Shown: one piece after another, positions 5,883-10,046 of the stretch
Position numbering within the stretch: position 1 is the first letter of the stretch
Layout: each line of letters opens with the position of its first letter
Assembly: GCA_020350865.1 (NCBI GenBank)
Contig: CP070726.1
Location: forward strand, 588,550-598,595
Reading direction: 5' to 3'
Source of the DNA: Thermoplasmata archaeon
Lineage (GTDB): Archaea > Thermoplasmatota > Thermoplasmata > GCA-020350865
Length of the DNA: 10,046 nt
Notes under the pieces: model-generated
Seen by the model: the letters and a program-made list of their open reading frames with translations, nothing else
What the model was told of the DNA's origin: nothing
Database searches by the model: none
Program-made: the position numbers and the translations under genes

Positions 5883-7325
5883 ATGTCCTTGATAAATACA
5901 AATTTCCTAAAAAACGCCCTATGCACCCTGCCACATCTTCTCTTCCAAGTGCCTGTAGTCACCTCGAAACATTCAAAGGATGAAATAGCCGAAGTAGAGG
6001 GTGAAACCAAGGCTGATAAGAAAGGAAAGGCGAGAGATAGCAAAAAGGCCAGCTACATCGTCAGTGAAAAGGAGGCCGATGTCAGTTTCGAAATCTTTTA
6101 TGAGATGCTTCAAAAGGGTTACCGGGGTCTTTGCATTACAAAAACTCCCCCGGGGGAAATCAAGAGTAAGTACGGCATAGACGAATCCGCCATCATATGG
6201 TTAACCTCGGAGGATGTGAAGGGTGTTCCCACAATCAGCCCCATGAACCTCCAGCATCTTCACACAACCATCAAGGAATTCATTGAAAGAGGAAAGAACA
6301 ATGTAGTGCTCCTTGACAGCCTCGAGTTCCTCATTGCCCAGAACGCCCAAAATTCAAGCCAGAGGACCGCCGCCCTGAAATCCATCCAGGTGCTGATTAA
6401 GACAATGGGCATCATCGATTCGCCCTTGATCATACCCGTTACACCCTCCACAATCGAAGGCATAGACACCAAGAACATCATCAAAAGCGACAGGTTCGTC
6501 CAGTTCAATGTGCTGGATGTGCTGTTCACGCTTCAAAAGAATGTGCTCAACGCGTTTATCTTCGAGATCGTGTGCAACGACATCATACACATTCTGCCAA
6601 AGCCTCTATCGGATGACGTCATTTTGAGAAAGATAAAGGACCTTGAATCCCTGGACCCTTTCTTCTCCACACTTTCGTACCAGGACGGGGAGCTCGCAGT
6701 GGATCCAAAGGCCAAACTATCCCGCCTGGAGCTCATCAAGAATATCAAGGTTTTCGCCTCCTCCTTCAAGGACATCAAGGAGGATATAGACACCAATCCG
6801 CCCTTCATAAATATTCTAAACAAATTCGGACTCGGGGAGAGCGAATACTTCCTATCACAAGGATGGACTTATATTGTTGAGGAGAGCAAACCCGATTACA
6901 GCTTCGATCTCTTTCAGAACCTGATACACCACGGTCTGCCGGGGCTGTGCATCTCCAGGATACATCCCAATATGCTGAGGGAGAAATACCGCCTCAACGA
7001 TGCCAAGGTGTTTTGGCTGAGCAAGTTCTCGGGGGAGCACACCTTAAATCCCGCTGATGTGGGAGTCATTGTGCACACGATAAAGAAATTCTTGGATGAG
7101 AACGAGGAAGGGGCGGTGTTACTGCACGGTATCGGGAACATAATCACCAACACCTCCTTCACCGTAATGGTGAAGGTCCTCGATGATCTATGCGAAACCG
7201 TGATGCTGAAAAACGCCAGATTGATACTGCCTGTCAATCCGGAGGCATACGACAGGAAGGAATTCGCGCTGCTTTCCAGGGATAAAGAGGTTCTCAGGAA
7301 AAAAGACGGAAATTACAAAGCGTGA
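5883..7325 (+). CDS. Tandem DUF835 domain protein
   Basis: Counting from the ATG at 5883, the protein has 480 residues with two DUF835 units. Unit 1 (about 57-200) has GYRGLCITKTPPGEI (79-93), KYGI and VVLLDSLEFLIAQN (141-154). Unit 2 (about 328-465) has GLPGLCISRIHPNML (351-365), KYRL and AVLLHGIGNIITN (411-423). DUF835 is an archaeal domain of unknown biochemical role, often within signalling-type architectures. Between them lie about 120 helical residues of unknown fold, and a charged linker (about 32-55) precedes unit 1. In unit 2 the usually acidic D of VLLD is replaced by H. The start at 5883 has GGAGA 7 nt upstream; the ATG at 5838 (495 residues) is possible but its GAGGAG is 16 nt away. 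No promoter or terminator is seen between the SRP RNA and this gene, so they may share a transcript. Confidence 0.8.
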   Translation: MSLINTNFLKNALCTLPHLLFQVPVVTSKHSKDEIAEVEGETKADKKGKARDSKKASYIVSEKEADVSFEIFYEMLQKGYRGLCITKTPPGEIKSKYGIDESAIIWLTSEDVKGVPTISPMNLQHLHTTIKEFIERGKNNVVLLDSLEFLIAQNAQNSSQRTAALKSIQVLIKTMGIIDSPLIIPVTPSTIEGIDTKNIIKSDRFVQFNVLDVLFTLQKNVLNAFIFEIVCNDIIHILPKPLSDDVILRKIKDLESLDPFFSTLSYQDGELAVDPKAKLSRLELIKNIKVFASSFKDIKEDIDTNPPFINILNKFGLGESEYFLSQGWTYIVEESKPDYSFDLFQNLIHHGLPGLCISRIHPNMLREKYRLNDAKVFWLSKFSGEHTLNPADVGVIVHTIKKFLDENEEGAVLLHGIGNIITNTSFTVMVKVLDDLCETVMLKNARLILPVNPEAYDRKEFALLSRDKEVLRKKDGNYKA

Positions 7326-7337
7326 CAGGGAGGAGGA

Positions 7338-7342
7338 TTTTT
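7338..7342 (+). terminator. T-run terminator after the DUF835 gene
   Basis: TTTTT begins 12 nt after the TGA, following a purine-rich GGGAGGAGGA stretch, and is the first T-run available in the 27-nt gap to the convergent GTPase gene. Confidence 0.4.
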
Positions 7343-7352
7343 ATTAATATAT

Positions 7353-7904
7353 TTAGGTGAGGTTAAACTGGTTTTTAATCATCTCCCTTGCCAGTATAAC
7401 GAACGCATCTGCCACGTTTTCCCCGGTTCTGGCACTGGTATAGATGTATGGGGCCTTCAGATGCTTGGCAATTGCCCTTATCTCATCGTCGGAAAGTTCG
7501 ATGTTATAATCGAGGTCGCTTTTGTTGGCCAAGACAACTAAGGGCACCCTTCCAACAACCTCGTTTACCGACTTCACCCAATCGATTAGGCCCAATAGGG
7601 TCTGCTTGTCTGTCAAATCACATACTGCAATGATGCCCCTGGCACCAATGAAATAAGATTCGTGCAGGAGGCTTTTGAACAGTTTCTGCCCCATGATGTC
7701 CCATATCATGGCATCCATTTTAATTTGGAGGTTATTTGTGGGATACCTAAGTACCAACTCCTTTCTTGTGACCTTCGTCCCAATCGTTGGAAGGTATCTA
7801 TCGTTGAAAATGTCGTAGACATATCGTCCAATGAGGCTCGTTTTGCCCACACCACCATCCCCCACAAGGCATATCTTGGTTCTCACATTCTTTGTTTCCA
7901 CCAT
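7353..7904 (-). CDS. Ras/Rab-like small GTPase
   Basis: A 183-residue small GTPase with the full motif set: G1 GDGGVGKTS (15-23), switch I threonine in PTIGTK (39-44), G3 WDIMGQ (68-73, with Q73 matching catalytic Gln61 of Ras), G4 NKSD (127-130) and G5 TSA (156-158). It would cycle between GTP and GDP as a molecular switch; partners are unknown. There is no C-terminal prenylation cysteine (it ends QFNLT) and no membrane helix. Start: GGAGGG (complement of 7911-7916) lies 6 nt before the ATG at 7904, a strong ribosome site. An in-frame ATG at 7958 would add 18 residues and lies about 4 nt after the start predicted from a TATA box, so it could be used as a leaderless start. The gene is convergent with the DUF835 gene. 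Confidence 0.88.
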   Translation of the reverse strand: MVETKNVRTKICLVGDGGVGKTSLIGRYVYDIFNDRYLPTIGTKVTRKELVLRYPTNNLQIKMDAMIWDIMGQKLFKSLLHESYFIGARGIIAVCDLTDKQTLLGLIDWVKSVNEVVGRVPLVVLANKSDLDYNIELSDDEIRAIAKHLKAPYIYTSARTGENVADAFVILAREMIKNQFNLT

Positions 7905-7984
7905 GTTGCTCCCTCCGGACGATGGAGGCTGAACCCTCAGCTGCTGAATATAAGCCATTGTGGTATTATTATCACAAACCAGGT

Positions 7985-8008
7985 TATATTTAGGTTTGGT
8001 TATAAAAA
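7985..8008 (-). promoter_or_regulatory. Two TATA-like boxes for the small GTPase
   Basis: On the minus strand, TAAATATA (7985-7992) predicts a start near 7962, and TTTTTATA (8001-8008) predicts one near 7978. The nearer one would make the ATG at 7958 almost leaderless and give the ATG at 7904 a leader of nearly 60 nt. Confidence 0.4.
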
Positions 8009-8025
8009 TCAGGATTAAAAATCAG
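8003..8025 (-). terminator. Double T-run after the AIR-synthase-like gene, in a 10-bp direct repeat
   Basis: On the minus strand CTGATTTTTA occurs twice (8016-8025 and 8003-8012), putting two five-T runs 20-42 nt downstream of the stop at 8045. This is a likely archaeal T-run terminator. The second copy merges into a TATA-like box of the next gene. Confidence 0.4.
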
Positions 8026-8044
8026 AAATGATACCGTATTGGTG

Positions 8045-9013
8045 CTAATTTCTGCATCCCGTAATTACATCGCTTTCGAAATCAAATAGAACCGCCTCGC
8101 TTTTAACATCCCCGATTATCAGCTTTGATTCGGACGTAATCTCACCGACCACAGCTGCACTCAACCCCACACCCTCGTAAAGGCTAATCACTTCATCCGA
8201 ATGCTCCGGCCTGCACGTGACCACAAAACCGCAGCCCTGGTAGGCCAGGAGCCACTGAAGGAAGTCTGCATTCTCTGGCCTGGGAATGTTCCTCAGGTCC
8301 ACGGAACCGCCCTTTTGGCTCGTCTCAAGTAGCATGCCCAGGGTGCCCAGGGAGCCGGGATTGGATATGTCCTTTCCCGCGGAAAGAAGCTTCTTTTTCG
8401 CCATGGTATTCATTATCCTGACCTGCTCCTGCACCCTTTCCGGGGTTTTTTGGCTGGTTGAGTCCCATGAGTACGGAATTTTCGGGGTGAATTTTCCGGT
8501 GGCATCCATGGCAAAGATTATCGAATCCCCTTCCTGGGCGGTGCTACTTAAAATGACCTCTTCTGCATCGGCATAACCTAAAATGGCCACGTCCACGGCA
8601 TTGTAATCGCAGTCTGGATGCGTGTGACCCCCGACCATGGGGACCCCGAATTTCTCAATCCCTGCGGCCATCCCTTCCAGGACCCTGGTTAAAGGCTCTC
8701 CTTTTCTCATTGATACGATGCTCACAATGGCAAGGGGAAGACCTCCCATTGCCGCGATATCGTTCACATTCACCAGCACGGAGCAGTATCCTGCCCAGAA
8801 GGCGTTCTTGTTCATCAGGTCCTCCATGATGCCGTCAGCGGCAAGGAGCAGAGCATCACCCCCGTGCTCTATTACAGCCGCGTCCTCACCCATTGCAGCG
8901 ATTATTTTGCTCTCCTTTGGAATCGGGAAATGCTGTATCACATCGGAGATTATTCTTTTCCTTGTCACCCCGGGATATCTTCTTATCTCAGTTGCTATCC
9001 GATCTAAATCCAT
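8045..9013 (-). CDS. AIR-synthase-related protein, methanogenesis-marker-2-like
   Basis: A 322-residue member of the PurM/ThiL/SelD/HypE ATP-binding superfamily. Visible motifs are the N-terminal glycine/acidic segment GEDAAVI, ADGI, the core signature AGYCSVLVNVNDIAAMGG, FGVPMVGGHTHPD, and the C-terminal domain segment AGKDISNPGSLGTLGMLLE. Superfamily enzymes activate a carboxamide or similar group by phosphorylation with ATP. The TRKR N-terminal segment, the GHTHPD stretch, PYSWDST and the overall length best match the archaeal 'methanogenesis marker 2' group, whose reaction is unknown; the bacterial sll0787-type relatives are the alternative. The ATG at 9013 is preferred; a GTG at 9016 directly precedes it in frame. 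AGG ends 4 nt before the ATG. Its promoter region contains an 18-bp palindrome. The substrate cannot be named. Confidence 0.8.
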   Translation of the reverse strand: MDLDRIATEIRRYPGVTRKRIISDVIQHFPIPKESKIIAAMGEDAAVIEHGGDALLLAADGIMEDLMNKNAFWAGYCSVLVNVNDIAAMGGLPLAIVSIVSMRKGEPLTRVLEGMAAGIEKFGVPMVGGHTHPDCDYNAVDVAILGYADAEEVILSSTAQEGDSIIFAMDATGKFTPKIPYSWDSTSQKTPERVQEQVRIMNTMAKKKLLSAGKDISNPGSLGTLGMLLETSQKGGSVDLRNIPRPENADFLQWLLAYQGCGFVVTCRPEHSDEVISLYEGVGLSAAVVGEITSESKLIIGDVKSEAVLFDFESDVITGCRN

Positions 9014-9035
9014 CACGCCTGATAAGGGATTTCAA

Positions 9036-9057
9036 CTTAAAAATCTTTATTTAGCAA
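9036..9057 (-). promoter_or_regulatory. Promoter region of the AIR-synthase-like gene
   Basis: On the minus strand two TATA-like elements, CTAAATAAAG (about 9047-9056) and TTTTTAAG (9036-9043), predict starts near 9024 and 9014. The second would give an essentially leaderless message. The upstream element overlaps the palindrome at 9050-9067. Confidence 0.4.
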
Positions 9058-9067
9058 GTTTGCTAAA
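9050..9067. promoter_or_regulatory. 18-bp perfect palindrome, candidate operator
   Basis: TTTAGCAAGTTTGCTAAA consists of perfect 8-bp arms (9050-9057, 9060-9067) around 2 bases. It sits between the dehydrogenase stop (9088) and the AIR-synthase-like start (9013) and overlaps a TATA-like element. The short spacer favours a binding site for a dimeric regulator over an RNA hairpin, since a 2-nt loop is too tight without opening pairs, and no T-run follows at once. Confidence 0.5.
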
Positions 9068-9087
9068 GCTATTGACCTGAGCTACTG

Positions 9088-10046
9088 TTATTTCTGCGGC
9101 TCTACAATCACTTTTATGGATTCCTGCTCCCACGGATGGGATACCAGATAGAATCCCTTCACCGCATCAGCAAGGCTGAAACGATGCGTTATCATGTCCC
9201 TGACATTCACCCTGCCCGCACGAATGAGCTCCAGTGCATCGAAACAATCGGCAGGCCCCCCCGCATAAGAAGATGTTAGGGTCATTTCCGTGCGCCAGAA
9301 GAGTTCATTGACTGTTAAGGGTATCGTATCGTTCTCCTTGGCCCCGGCAAAGAAGAGCACTGTCCCGCCCTTCTCAACAGAATTCAGGGCTTCCGGCAAG
9401 AAGGCTCCTCTACATATGATTACAAGGTCCGCAAGCAGGCCGTCGTTGACCTCTCTGACTTTCGAGGGCAGTTCCTCACCGTATTCGAGAACGTGCTCCG
9501 CCCCGAACTTTTCTGCGGCCTTCATCCTGTATTCAATGGAATCCGCTGCAATTACTCGCCCTGCTCCCAGACCAGAGGCCAGGTTGATGTGGAGCAGTCC
9601 CGATATACCGCAGCCCACAACAAAAACCGATTCTGCGGGCTTGAGGTTCGCCTTCTTCTGTCCCCTGACCACACATGCCAAAGGCTCGGTAAACGTTGCC
9701 TCCTCATAGCTCACCCCTTCCGGTATGGGAAAGACTCCCCTGTCCACATTGATCGCCGGGATTCTGACGTATTCAGCGAACCCTCCCGGATAAAAATGAG
9801 TGTGCTTCTGTAGGGTTTCACAGGCCGTTTCGTTGCCCGTCTGGCAGTAATGACACGTGTTGCATGGCACATGATGAGTGGCCACCACCCGGTCGCCTTC
9901 CCCGTATTTCTCCACACCCTCGCCCACCTCCACCACCTCACCTGCGATCTCATGGCCCAGGACGAGGGGTACCTTGTGCTTGCGGTACCAGAACATGACG
10001 TCGCTGCCGCAGATGCCCGAGGCCTCAACCTTCATGAGAATCTCAC
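9088..10046 (-). CDS. Zinc-dependent alcohol/polyol dehydrogenase (5' end outside window)
   Basis: A medium-chain dehydrogenase/reductase oxidising an alcohol or sugar alcohol with NAD(P). The frame stays open to the right edge and encodes EILMKVEASGICGSD, the usual segment about 25-35 residues into the family, so the true start lies beyond 10046. Counting from the first visible Met (10035): catalytic zinc ligands C9 (GICGSD), H28 and E29 (LGHE) and E117 (TEPLAC); structural zinc cysteines C58, C61, C64 and C72; Rossmann loop GCGISG (141-146), followed by an Asp (AAD) at the end of the next strand, which favours NAD. It resembles the sorbitol/threonine/glucose dehydrogenase branch; the substrate is not readable. 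It ends 74 nt before the AIR-synthase-like gene on the same strand, and may be cotranscribed with it. Confidence 0.88.
   Translation of the reverse strand, partial: EILMKVEASGICGSDVMFWYRKHKVPLVLGHEIAGEVVEVGEGVEKYGEGDRVVATHHVPCNTCHYCQTGNETACETLQKHTHFYPGGFAEYVRIPAINVDRGVFPIPEGVSYEEATFTEPLACVVRGQKKANLKPAESVFVVGCGISGLLHINLASGLGAGRVIAADSIEYRMKAAEKFGAEHVLEYGEELPSKVREVNDGLLADLVIICRGAFLPEALNSVEKGGTVLFFAGAKENDTIPLTVNELFWRTEMTLTSSYAGGPADCFDALELIRAGRVNVRDMITHRFSLADAVKGFYLVSHPWEQESIKVIVEPQK

Noticed and set aside
8637..9080. 147-codon plus-strand frame
   Set aside because: Antisense to the AIR-synthase-like gene; no family resemblance.
9290..9709. 139-codon plus-strand frame
   Set aside because: Antisense shadow of the zinc dehydrogenase, which has clear zinc and nucleotide-binding motifs.

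Overview
The window reads as chromosomal DNA of a euryarchaeal-type archaeon. The supporting signs are an archaeal 7S (SRP) RNA with a GGAG helix-6 loop, TATA-box promoters about 26 nt upstream of inferred transcript starts, a tandem DUF835 protein, a Ras-like small GTPase and an AIR-synthase-related protein resembling 'methanogenesis marker 2'. DUF835 proteins and Ras-like GTPases suggest Thermoplasmatota (for example Methanomassiliicoccales-like or an uncultured relative). That placement is an inference of moderate strength.

Layout. (1) Bases 1-1558, minus strand: the first 519 codons of a polytopic membrane protein resembling archaeal GT-C glycosyltransferases. It has no stop codon because it runs off the left edge. 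It and the following 580-nt gene-free stretch are clearly AT-rich. (2) Bases 2139-5384, plus strand: a GC-richer, tightly packed operon of five genes: ribbon-helix-helix regulator, CysD-type sulfurylase subunit, two-helix DUF2061 membrane protein, CysN GTPase, and a very short alkaline-phosphatase-superfamily enzyme. (3) Bases 5494-5807: SRP RNA with its own promoter. A tandem DUF835 gene follows closely with no visible terminator between them. (4) Bases 7353-10046, minus strand: a small GTPase convergent with the DUF835 gene, then the AIR-synthase-like gene, then a zinc alcohol dehydrogenase whose 5' end lies outside the window.

How the genes may work together. CysD and CysN together form the GTP-driven ATP sulfurylase that makes adenosine 5'-phosphosulfate (APS). 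No APS kinase or separate reductase gene is present in the window. The CysD protein carries a CC...CxxC cysteine pattern of the kind that binds the [4Fe-4S] cluster in assimilatory APS reductases, which ordinary CysD proteins lack. With the linked phosphatase/phosphodiesterase-fold protein and DUF2061, this makes the operon the best candidate here for an undescribed variant of sulfate activation or reduction. SRP RNA, the DUF835 protein and the small GTPase are unrelated housekeeping or signalling functions. The dehydrogenase and AIR-synthase-like genes lie on one strand, separated by an 18-bp perfect palindrome that may be an operator.
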